DNA of 64,000 bases from DATAUD01 sp036501665. GTDB taxonomy: Bacteria > Verrucomicrobiota > Verrucomicrobiia > Limisphaerales > Palsa-1400. Within the stretch, counting starts at the first letter, position 1. Each line of letters begins with the position of its first letter. Both the position numbers and the translations under genes were made by a program. This document shows positions 52,409 to 60,111 of this stretch, piece by piece. Location: contig DASXZW010000114.1 of NCBI GenBank assembly GCA_036501665.1, positions 1 to 64,000 on the forward strand, read 5' to 3'. The notes under the pieces are model-generated. The model searched no databases and was not told the DNA's origin. It saw nothing but the letters and a program-made list of their open reading frames with translations.

Positions 52409-52998
52409 AAAACAAAAGGGATGAGAGCCTTCACCCGGCTTTTGTAAGAGGGATACTCACCTGGAAAATGTTGCAACATCAGCACTTCTTCCTGGCGGAG
52501 TTTGACCCAGAAGGCGACAAAAAAAAGCGCCAACCCAAGCCAACAGTGGAGTCTTCCTTCAACTATGACGCTTCCCAGGCACATCGTCAGAATGCCTGTG
52601 TAGATCGGATGGCGCACAAACTGGTAAGGGCCCGTTTTTATCAATTCGTGGTCCTGTTTAAAGGTCACGGCGCTGCTCCAATTGCCAGCGAGCGTCCGCC
52701 GCGCCCATATTGTAAACAATAAACCGAGCAAGCAGATTGCCGCGGCAATGGATTGTGCGGCGGTCGAGCGCTGGGTCAGGTTAATATCCAGTGGAAAGAG
52801 ACTTTTTGGAATCCAAAGCAAAAGACAACCGGAGAGCAAAGGCAGGCGATAACGGAGCGCCAGTGAGAGGTTGGTGCGTTCTGCCACCGGTTTGACGCCG
52901 CGCGCGCTCGCAATCCAGTAGCCAAGAAAAATCAGCCAGCACGCTGAAATCAATAAACTTGGAATCCACGCCATATTGAGTCCAAACGAAAAATACAC
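52405..52998 (-). CDS. Isoprenylcysteine carboxyl methyltransferase-like membrane protein
   Basis: The 197-residue protein has five helices and the ICMT/PEMT signature: GLLFTIWARRTLAGNWSSAVTFKQDHELIKTGPYQFVRHPIYTGILTMCLG, with the SAM-binding RHPxYxG, and LRQEEVLMLQHFPGEYPSYKSRV. It is an integral-membrane methyltransferase of unknown substrate in bacteria. MAWIPSLL (nine codons in) is an alternative start. Confidence 0.88.
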   Translation of the reverse strand: MYFSFGLNMAWIPSLLISACWLIFLGYWIASARGVKPVAERTNLSLALRYRLPLLSGCLLLWIPKSLFPLDINLTQRSTAAQSIAAAICLLGLLFTIWARRTLAGNWSSAVTFKQDHELIKTGPYQFVRHPIYTGILTMCLGSVIVEGRLHCWLGLALFFVAFWVKLRQEEVLMLQHFPGEYPSYKSRVKALIPFVL

Positions 52999-53108
52999 GT
53001 TGAGAGGTCAGTCGCGAGCAAAATTGAATCACGCCGCTCGCCATGCCATTCGAATCTAAAACAGTGCGACCGATTGAAAATCAACGTCCTTATATTACTG
53101 TTGACTGG

Positions 53109-53154
53109 CCGTCCGCGGACGCCTCGGCGAGGCGTCCCTACCTCGAAATTGAGA
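53109..53154. repeat. REP-like element, copy at 53.1 kb
   Basis: CCGTCCGCGGACGCC... with GGCGTCCCTACC (53109-53142) is the 32-of-34 match to the right part of the element in the GH16 gene. Flanking CTCGAAATTGAGA extends the match to the copy at 48792. It lies in the 264-base gap between the ICMT-like and SGNH genes. Confidence 0.85.
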
Positions 53155-53262
53155 TGCGTCCGTCCCACACTGCTCGTGGGTCCAAATTGACAAACAATCC
53201 GTTAGACGTAGTTGAGAGTGGCTTCGGTGGTTTTGAATTAAGCTCGAAGGCAACGCATTGTG

Positions 53263-54435
53263 TCACTTACCAGTCGCGTCCCCGCTTTTTAGCCAATGTT
53301 GGAAATCGGGGTTTTTCAGGGTTTCACTGGCCAGCGCGGCGTAGCCTTGCGTTAAGGGATGGCTTGCGTCGGCGTAGAGTTCGCTGGGGAGAAGCGCGGG
53401 AACGAGGTGCGGGATTTTGTTTTCCGTCAACCACAACTCGATGCCGTCGTGGAGCTTTCGATACGCGGGCAGGCTGTCCTGCGCGATCATGTGTTCGTTA
53501 AATGGGCCGAAGATCACCAGCACGTCATCGCCGCGCGAGCGCAGCTTTGCGACAATCCGTTGAAAGGCCGCCCATTGTAGAGAGGAATTTAGATCGACCC
53601 ACTCGAATTGAGAAGGTCCGCCATTTGCGGTCCATGGTTTGTGGCGGGAACTTGTTGGGCCGCGCAGAGGATCATCAGCCGGCGCGGCGGGCACTTTGAA
53701 AGTGATTTGCGCGAGCGGGTCTTTGTAGCTGTTCGGGTAGCGCGGAGGGTCGTTTCCGTCGTCTTCAAGCGTCCAGGCGAGGATGCTTTTTTGGCCGAAG
53801 TAAGCGCATTGCAAATGGTTCACCCACGCGCTGAAGCCAAAATTGCGCTCCACGATGGCGCTCAGGCGCGTGTTTGCATCCGCGCGGTAGCAGGGAATGC
53901 GCGGGGAAAATTGCGGCACCAGGCGCGAATGGTTGAAGGTCTCTTCCTTGTCGGTACTTAAATCCGCCTTTGGACTGCTCATCCAAAGGGGATTGCAATG
54001 AAGGATGATTTTGCGATTTCGCAACGAGCCGCAGTAATTATTTACCAGGCCTTCGAGCGCGAGGGGGAATAGGCCGTTGACGCCGCCATTGATGAATTTT
54101 CCCGGCTGACCGCTTTGCTCGTTCAGGAAGTGCGACAAGGTTCCGTCGGGCAGCACGTATTCCCCCCAGATCACAGAGTCGCCGAGCATGACGATGCTGC
54201 GCGGATCGACCCGGTCATCCATGCGCCGCTGGTAGAGCCAGTAATCCTTGCTCAAGTCGTAGGGAATCCGGTAATCCGCGTTTGTGTCGAACCGCTCGAC
54301 ATGCTTCCAAATCCACGGGGTCAAAAACACGGCAAGGAGGATGATGCCAATTGCGATCGCGCATTGCGGGGCGTTGAGGCGCATCGCGTTGACAAATTTG
54401 AATTCCGAAACCGCCGGTGTTTTCGTCGTTTCCAT
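53263..54435 (-). CDS. SGNH-hydrolase-like membrane-anchored protein (AlgJ/AlgX-type partner of MBOAT)
   Basis: The 390-residue protein has one N-terminal helix (CAIAIGIILLAVFLTPWIW) and an SGNH-like domain: SIVMLGDSVIWGEYVLPDGTLSHFLNEQ (block I GDS) and SELYADASHPLTQGYAALA (Asp-x-x-His). It would act in the periplasm. Its gene starts 3 bases after the MBOAT gene, the arrangement of AlgI with AlgJ/AlgX, where the acyl group is passed from the membrane to a periplasmic SGNH protein and on to the polysaccharide. Confidence 0.8.
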   Translation of the reverse strand: METTKTPAVSEFKFVNAMRLNAPQCAIAIGIILLAVFLTPWIWKHVERFDTNADYRIPYDLSKDYWLYQRRMDDRVDPRSIVMLGDSVIWGEYVLPDGTLSHFLNEQSGQPGKFINGGVNGLFPLALEGLVNNYCGSLRNRKIILHCNPLWMSSPKADLSTDKEETFNHSRLVPQFSPRIPCYRADANTRLSAIVERNFGFSAWVNHLQCAYFGQKSILAWTLEDDGNDPPRYPNSYKDPLAQITFKVPAAPADDPLRGPTSSRHKPWTANGGPSQFEWVDLNSSLQWAAFQRIVAKLRSRGDDVLVIFGPFNEHMIAQDSLPAYRKLHDGIELWLTENKIPHLVPALLPSELYADASHPLTQGYAALASETLKNPDFQHWLKSGDATGK

Positions 54436-54438
54436 CGC

Positions 54439-56040
54439 TCAGAATTGGAAATAGATGAACGACCCGCCGCCGGAGGAAAAAAGAAACAGATACAATAACA
54501 TGCAGACCGCCGCTCCGACGCGCACGAAGGTGGTTTGCAAAATTTCGCGGAGTCTCGATTCGTAGAGGAATTGGTAAATCCAGATCAACGCCGTCAGCGC
54601 GAGCATGAGCGCCGGGATCTGCGGATCGTTCCATGCGGCGGTGAAAATACGATTGATGATCAGCCAGGCGTCGCTGAGCGATTCGGCGCGAAAGAAAATC
54701 CAGGCGAAACAAACAAAAATGAAGACGCCCATTTGTTTGAGCAGACGCGGCACTCGATCGCGATAAAATGTGGAGCGTTCCAGTTCGCGGGTGGCCATCA
54801 CACCAAAAGCATGCAACGCGCCCCAAATGAGAAACGTCCAGGCTGCGCCGTGCCAGATTCCCGAAAGAACGAACGTGATCAGAAGGTTTCGGTAAGTGAT
54901 GAAAGTTCCGCGACGATTTCCTCCGAGCGGAATATAAACGTAATCGCGGAACCACGACGAAAGGCTGATGTGCCAGCGCGTCCAGAATTCGCCCAAGCCG
55001 GACGCGAGATAGGGATTGTTGAAATTCAGAATCAGATTGAATCCCAACAAGCGTGCGATGCCGCGGGCCATGTCGGTGTAACCGCTGAAATCGAAGAAAA
55101 TCTGCCAAGCAAAAGCAAACGTCGCCAGAATTATTGCGGGCGCGCCGAAATTTTTTGGGTTGTCGTAAACGCGCTCAACGTAGAACGCGAGGTAGTTCGC
55201 GAGCGCCAGTTTCTTGAACAGACCCACAAGAAACAGGGACAGACCGTCAGTAAAATTTTCCACGCGAATCGGCGGGAATCGGCGGAATTGCGGGAGCAGA
55301 TGTTTCGCGCGCTCGATGGGGCCGGCCATGAGTTGCGGGAAAAAGCAGACGAAGGTCGCGAATGTCAGAAAGTTGCGCTCGCGTTCGACATTTCCGAAGT
55401 AAAAATCAATCGTGTAACTGAGCGATTGAAACGTGAAGAAGGAAATCCCGACCGGCAGCACGTAGGAAAAACCGAACGGCATCAGCGTTGAAGGTTCTGG
55501 AAGGGTAAACGTCCAATGAAACGCGGCGAAGAGGGCGTTGAGATTTTCCACCGCGAAATGGCCGTATTTGAAGAAGAGCAACAGCGCGAGGTTGTTGACA
55601 AGGCTGATGAGCAGCCAGATTTTGCGGTTGCTCATCAACGCGCCGTAAGCCATTAGCAGGACGATCACCGAAAAAAGAGCCAGAGTCGGACGCAGTGTCC
55701 GAGGACCGAAGCAAGCCGCTCCTGCGATTGCGAGCGCAGCCAGGACCGAAGCGATAAAGGCGGTCTTCAGCACCCAATCGTTGAAACGCAGCCGAAACAG
55801 CCGCCTGGCGACATCGACTTTTTCCCCCTCGCGCGGGCAATGGTCCATCAGCGCGACGAGAAAATAATCGAGCACTGTCGCGTAGAAAACCAGCAGGAGG
55901 TAATATGGGTTCCACCAGCCGTAGAAGAAATAGGACGCCGCCATGAGCCACGGAATCCACAAGCGCGTGCTGCGCAGGCCGTAATAGACCGGCAGAACGA
56001 TGAGCATGAAGACCAGGAACGGCCAGGTGTGGAAAAGCAT
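54439..56040 (-). CDS. MBOAT-family O-acyltransferase (AlgI-like)
   Basis: The 533-residue protein has about 11 helices. It shows AlgI landmarks: MPFGFSYVLPVGISFFTFQSLSYTIDFYFG, FVCFFPQLMAGPIERAKHLLPQF, GYTDMARGIARLLGFNLILNFNNPYLASGLGEFWTRWHISLSSWFRDYVYIPLGGNR and the catalytic His in FVLSGIWHGAAWTF. It transfers an acyl group, usually acetyl, across the membrane to a surface or exported polymer. It is downstream of the FGE-like gene and upstream of the SGNH gene. Confidence 0.93.
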   Translation of the reverse strand: MLFHTWPFLVFMLIVLPVYYGLRSTRLWIPWLMAASYFFYGWWNPYYLLLVFYATVLDYFLVALMDHCPREGEKVDVARRLFRLRFNDWVLKTAFIASVLAALAIAGAACFGPRTLRPTLALFSVIVLLMAYGALMSNRKIWLLISLVNNLALLLFFKYGHFAVENLNALFAAFHWTFTLPEPSTLMPFGFSYVLPVGISFFTFQSLSYTIDFYFGNVERERNFLTFATFVCFFPQLMAGPIERAKHLLPQFRRFPPIRVENFTDGLSLFLVGLFKKLALANYLAFYVERVYDNPKNFGAPAIILATFAFAWQIFFDFSGYTDMARGIARLLGFNLILNFNNPYLASGLGEFWTRWHISLSSWFRDYVYIPLGGNRRGTFITYRNLLITFVLSGIWHGAAWTFLIWGALHAFGVMATRELERSTFYRDRVPRLLKQMGVFIFVCFAWIFFRAESLSDAWLIINRIFTAAWNDPQIPALMLALTALIWIYQFLYESRLREILQTTFVRVGAAVCMLLYLFLFSSGGGSFIYFQF

Positions 56041-56078
56041 GGCTGGGGGAAATTCAGCTCATCGCTTGGGGCGCGATT

Positions 56079-57026
56079 TCATTTCGCATTCGTTTTCAAC
56101 TGCTGCAATTCCTCGGGCGAGACGCGCCGCACACAACGAAAACCGCAAAAATCCGTGTAGAAACAGGCGTCGGTGTCGCCAGTGCGTTGACCCTGGCGAA
56201 ATGTGCCCCGGCACATCGCGGGGCTGGATTTCCAGGAACCTCCGCGCATGACTCGAAGTGTGTCTTTGCCGGGACTGGGCGGGCCGTGGGGATCGACTGG
56301 GTCGCTTTTCTTGTAATAATCGGGGCTATAAACATCTTCGCACCATTCGGAGACATCGCCGTACATGTCATACAAGCCCCAGCGGTTCGGCTTTTTTTGG
56401 CCGACGACGTGGGTTTTCTGTTCTGAGTTGCCGTCGAACCAGGCGAACTGGCCCAATTTATCGGGCTGTCCGAAATCGTAAGGTCCATCAGCGCCCGCGC
56501 GACATGCGTATTCCCACTCGGCTTCGGTTGGGAGGCGGTAGCCGTTGGCGGAGTAGTCGCACGTCCAGTCAACAGTTTTTTCGTTGTAGCACGGCTTCAA
56601 GCCTTCCAAGAGCGAACGCTCGTTGCAGTATTGCTTTGCGTCGCGCCAACGAACGCGCTCGACGGGTTTCTTTGGGTTGTCCTGCCAATGCGAAGGGTTT
56701 GGCAATTGGGCCTTGGTGAACTGGTCGTGTGTCACCAAATATTTATCCATCGCGAACGCGGTAAGTTTGACTGGGTGCGCGGGGCCTTCGTCTGGTTCGC
56801 CTTGACTGGTGCCCATTGTGAATTGGCCGCCGGGGAGAGAAACCATTTCAACGCCGGATTTCGTCACGAAATCAACAGCGGCATCCTGCGACGCGGCTTG
56901 AGGAGTCGGTGCGGAGGCGGTAGATGTCGAAGGAGTTCCCGCGTCGGAGCCTGATTTGCCGCACGAGCACAGAAGGCTCAGGGCGGCCGCCGAAAGGATT
57001 AGAGATAAAGATCGAATCACGCGCAT
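56079..57026 (-). CDS. FGE/SUMF1-like domain lipoprotein
   Basis: The 315-residue protein has a lipoprotein signal (SLILSAAALSLLCSCGK) and an FGE-sulfatase domain: MVSLPGGQFTMGTSQGEPDEGPAHPVKLTAFAMDKYLVTHDQF, YRLPTEAEWEYACRAG, WGLYDMYGDVSEWCEDVY, LRVMRGGSWKSSPAMCRGTFRQ, FCGFRCVRR. The real FGE active-site cysteine pair is not clearly conserved, so it may bind rather than oxidise. It follows the PD40 gene by 9 bases. Confidence 0.88.
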   Translation of the reverse strand: MRVIRSLSLILSAAALSLLCSCGKSGSDAGTPSTSTASAPTPQAASQDAAVDFVTKSGVEMVSLPGGQFTMGTSQGEPDEGPAHPVKLTAFAMDKYLVTHDQFTKAQLPNPSHWQDNPKKPVERVRWRDAKQYCNERSLLEGLKPCYNEKTVDWTCDYSANGYRLPTEAEWEYACRAGADGPYDFGQPDKLGQFAWFDGNSEQKTHVVGQKKPNRWGLYDMYGDVSEWCEDVYSPDYYKKSDPVDPHGPPSPGKDTLRVMRGGSWKSSPAMCRGTFRQGQRTGDTDACFYTDFCGFRCVRRVSPEELQQLKTNAK

Positions 57027-57035
57027 CTGCCAGTC

Positions 57036-58082
57036 TCAATGCGCACGGAACCAGTTCGGTTCCTTGTTGCTTAGGCCATTGGTTGTGATCATGTAAAAAT
57101 CCGCGGCGGTCGTTTGCTGAAGGTCGTTAGTGGTCGAGAGGCCGGCGGGGACGGCGGCGATGTTCCAGCCAGGCGCGTAAACGCCCATGATTTCGCAAGC
57201 GCCCTGGTAAGTGCCGGATTTGCTCAAGTCTCCTTCGCCATCAGGCCCCATGCTGAAGCCGATGTATTTCCCGTCCGGCGACCATCTTGTGTGGTAAATC
57301 TTGTTCTTGGCGTCCTTGATGCGGACGTGCCAGTCGATCATCTTCGGATTGTCCGAATCGGTGTCGATTGTGCCGGTCGCAATTTCGTTGTCGCTTGCGC
57401 CCCAGCCGATTTGATGGCCGTCGGGGCTGAAACGCGGACGGCAGCCGGGAATCTTTAAGTCAATAATTTTATCGCCGTGCGCTTCAATCAGGAGAATTGT
57501 GTGGTCGAAACCCATTCCGGCATGGACTGTTGAAACGATCCATTTTCCGTTCTTGCAGAAGTTTGGATTATAGAGGTGGTGGAGATTTGTGTAATTCGGA
57601 TGCGGCGTGACGGTGCCGGTCGCGAGATCGTAGTAATTCATCCCTTTGGTGTAGTAGTCGATCACCTCGAACTTCGGATATTCCTGGTCGAGGTATCCAA
57701 TCACCTTTCCGTCCGGAGACCAAAATGGTTCGCGCCCGTAATCGGCAACTTTTTTGCGGTCGCTGCCGTCGATGTTCATGACATAGACGGTGCGGACGGT
57801 GTCGCGGCCTTCGCCTTTATCGGAAACAAAACAAATCTGTGTGCCGTCCGGCGAAACCTGCGGATAATGCTCGTTCATGTCCGGCGTCTTGGTGAGATTC
57901 ACCGGATCGGTGCCGTCGGCGTTGGCGACATAAATTTCTGAATTGCCGTCGATGTAAGTCTCGTAAGCGACTTTGAAATGAGTGTCTTTTAGTTGCTCGC
58001 GCAACGACTCGGCGTTCGCGAGTTGGGGGAGCGAAGCGGCGGACGCCAAGATGCAGCCGATTGCGAAAAAATATGTTCTCAT
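57036..58082 (-). CDS. Secreted PD40/TolB-like beta-propeller protein
   Basis: The 348-residue protein has signal peptide MRTYFFAIGCILASAASLPQLANA and WD40-like PD40 repeats: GNSEIYVANADGTDPVNLTKTPDMNEHYPQVSPDGTQICFVSDKG, MNIDGSDRKKVADYGREPFWSPDGKVIGYLD, GCRPRFSPDGHQIGWG and HTRWSPDGKYIGFSMG. It is predicted periplasmic and is first in the operon with FGE, MBOAT and SGNH. ATG 58082 fits the signal peptide. Confidence 0.85.
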   Translation of the reverse strand: MRTYFFAIGCILASAASLPQLANAESLREQLKDTHFKVAYETYIDGNSEIYVANADGTDPVNLTKTPDMNEHYPQVSPDGTQICFVSDKGEGRDTVRTVYVMNIDGSDRKKVADYGREPFWSPDGKVIGYLDQEYPKFEVIDYYTKGMNYYDLATGTVTPHPNYTNLHHLYNPNFCKNGKWIVSTVHAGMGFDHTILLIEAHGDKIIDLKIPGCRPRFSPDGHQIGWGASDNEIATGTIDTDSDNPKMIDWHVRIKDAKNKIYHTRWSPDGKYIGFSMGPDGEGDLSKSGTYQGACEIMGVYAPGWNIAAVPAGLSTTNDLQQTTAADFYMITTNGLSNKEPNWFRAH

Positions 58083-58177
58083 GCAGCGGTTCAAGTTTAG
58101 GAGGGCAGGGAAGCGGCGTCGAGGAAATTTCGGAAGGGGCAGCGAAACACATTGAGTCGGACTATTTCGGTTTTCGC

Positions 58178-58246
58178 TCCTAATCCTAATCATGATCTTA
58201 AAATTTTCTATAAGAGATTACGATTAGGATTAGGATTAAGATTAGG
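58178..58246. repeat. Inverted GATTAGG repeat tract
   Basis: TCCTAATCCTAATC (58178-58191) is the exact reverse complement of GATTAGGATTAGGA (58222-58235), with further GATTAAGATTAGGA copies after. It lies between the PD40 start and the ThyX-like stop. Related to the tract at 40606. Confidence 0.65.
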
Positions 58247-58257
58247 ACGGGAGAGAA

Positions 58258-59634
58258 TCACTCTGGCTCGGCGCTTCCTTCAAGGATCAATCCTTTTGTT
58301 GATGGGAATTTTTTGTAGAACAACGCCAGCACATCCCGCAAATGCTTGGCGTAGCGGTAGTGCGCGCCGACGCCGGTGCGCAATTCCGCCTCGTAAATAA
58401 ATTTGTCCGCCGTGGTCACATGCTCGAACGGAAATTCCGTGCCGAGCAATGTCCAATAGACGTGCGCCGGACAAGAATTCTTCAAATGTTTGACCGCCAA
58501 TGCCGTCGCGCGTTCGCCAATTGTGGCAAGTTTCTCCAATTCCGAGCGACGCGATTCCAGGCATTGGTCCAATGCGAAGTAAAAACCCTGCGGGACGAGG
58601 GGGCAATGCTTGCTGCCGGTGCGGTGGCGATTGAGATCGCGAATTTCCGCAAACGCCATTGCAGGCCAAGCGAAGCGGACGTAGGTTCGTTGCAGGCTTG
58701 GGCCGATGGGGGCGTAGCGATTGTCGTGGCAGGCGAGGTCGTTTGCGATTTCCGCCTCGGAAACTCCGTCGGGGGGCATGACGGATAACGACGGGCCGTC
58801 AGCGGAGCATTTTTCACCCGGAGACTTCGCCCATTTTGCGAACTCGCTTGCGATGGACTTCTGGACTGATTCGACGCGACGGGCGTGCCGGATCATGCGC
58901 GGCGCGGAAAGTTCCAGTTCGGCGCGAATCAATTCGCCGCACCGAACCGCCTCCGGCAACTGATGGGAAAGCAGGTGTTGGCAAAGATTCACCCAACCAC
59001 GCGCGGACATGATCAGCATCACGTTGGTCGCGGCGGTTGCGGGCAAAAAATAGCGGGCGCGGTCGAAGGCGTAATTGCGCCGCATCCGGGCGACTTTTTT
59101 TCGTCCCAAGTCGGACGAGTCTTCCAGCAATGAGCGAGGAATGCCCATCAGCAACGGATTTTCCGCGGCGGCGTCTTCCCAGATTTTTTGCGATGCCTGA
59201 TAGGCGTGAAAACATTGTTCCATCAGTTCTTGCCATTCCGGCAAATCCTGCGCTGCGATGCCGAGAGTTTCCGGGGCGACAAGTCCTTCGGCAGAAAGCT
59301 TGATGTAACGCGTGGAAGATTCCTGGCCGCCGGCGGTCGGGCAAAGTGTCCAGATATAGTATGCGAGCCAGATCGAAACGTCATCGATGAACATCGCGAC
59401 CGGGGCCATGTCGGCGATGGATTGGTGGCCGTAATCGACCATTCGGAAAATGGAATCGACCGATTTTTCCAGGTTGGCGGGATCAATTTTCGAGAGGATT
59501 GACTCCAAGCCTTCATTGTTCCGGGAATAACGCGCGCCGCTCGCCGCAAGCAACTCCGGCGTCAGTGCGGGACGCCCCGCCTTTTGGGAGGCCTCGCTCG
59601 GACGGATGGCAACCTGGGTTACTTTCATGTTCAA
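58258..59634 (-). CDS. ThyX-like protein with two halves (FAD-dependent thymidylate synthase family)
   Basis: The 458-residue protein is about twice the usual ThyX length and contains two ThyX-like halves. The first has RMVDYGHQSIADMAPVAMFIDDVSIWLAYYIWTLCPTAGGQESSTRY; the second has WPAMAFAEIRDLNRHRTGSKHCPLVPQGF. The family motif RHRxxSxxxxSxRY is split and degenerate: the first half has QESSTRY without a canonical RHR, the second has NRHRTGSKHC. ThyX makes dTMP using FAD and NADPH. It could be an active variant or a divergent relative. Start choice is 59634 or ATG 59628. Confidence 0.72.
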   Translation of the reverse strand: MNMKVTQVAIRPSEASQKAGRPALTPELLAASGARYSRNNEGLESILSKIDPANLEKSVDSIFRMVDYGHQSIADMAPVAMFIDDVSIWLAYYIWTLCPTAGGQESSTRYIKLSAEGLVAPETLGIAAQDLPEWQELMEQCFHAYQASQKIWEDAAAENPLLMGIPRSLLEDSSDLGRKKVARMRRNYAFDRARYFLPATAATNVMLIMSARGWVNLCQHLLSHQLPEAVRCGELIRAELELSAPRMIRHARRVESVQKSIASEFAKWAKSPGEKCSADGPSLSVMPPDGVSEAEIANDLACHDNRYAPIGPSLQRTYVRFAWPAMAFAEIRDLNRHRTGSKHCPLVPQGFYFALDQCLESRRSELEKLATIGERATALAVKHLKNSCPAHVYWTLLGTEFPFEHVTTADKFIYEAELRTGVGAHYRYAKHLRDVLALFYKKFPSTKGLILEGSAEPE

Positions 59635-59856
59635 CGCTAATTTAGTCGCAAATAGAACTGATGATAATTACATCGCAATTCAATCTAAAATGGAGGATTT
59701 TCTCTAAGCGACCGAGACTGCCGCGAGTGTGCGACGGGCGGGGTGAAAGCCTCCTTGGCCGCTTTTTTCTTTTGTCCTCCGAATGGTGTAGCCAATGCGT
59801 ACTCGAGGTAGGCGCATCTCACTTTTTGGCTTTCCCCAACGGCGCGAATCAAATTC

Positions 59857-60035
59857 AGCCCAGGGCAAAGCGAGTCGGCGAGCGACGCCCTGGGCACACA
59901 TGGCAACCAGTCAAGCCCTGTAAGGAGCGAATTAAATATTGCCGTGGAACCACAGAATGATTTTTGAAGCGCCCTTACAGGGCTTTGGAGTGACACGTTC
60001 GGTCATCCAGGGGCGACGCTTCGCTCTGCCCCTGG
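59857..60035. repeat. Composite palindrome block (three hairpins)
   Basis: GCCCAGGGC/GCCCTGGGC (59858-59866 with 59887-59895), AAGCCCTGTAAGG/CCTTACAGGGCTT (59913-59925 with 59973-59985) and CCAGGGGC/GCCCCTGG (60007-60014 with 60028-60035) lie together. The 477-base gap between the ThyX-like and GH-GT2 genes holds no gene. Confidence 0.7.
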
Positions 60036-60111
60036 CTGTAATGAAATGGCCTTTCAGGCCGTGAAAGGAAGCCGCCAAAAAATCAGATGCGCACCTCGAT
60101 GTTTCGTAAAA

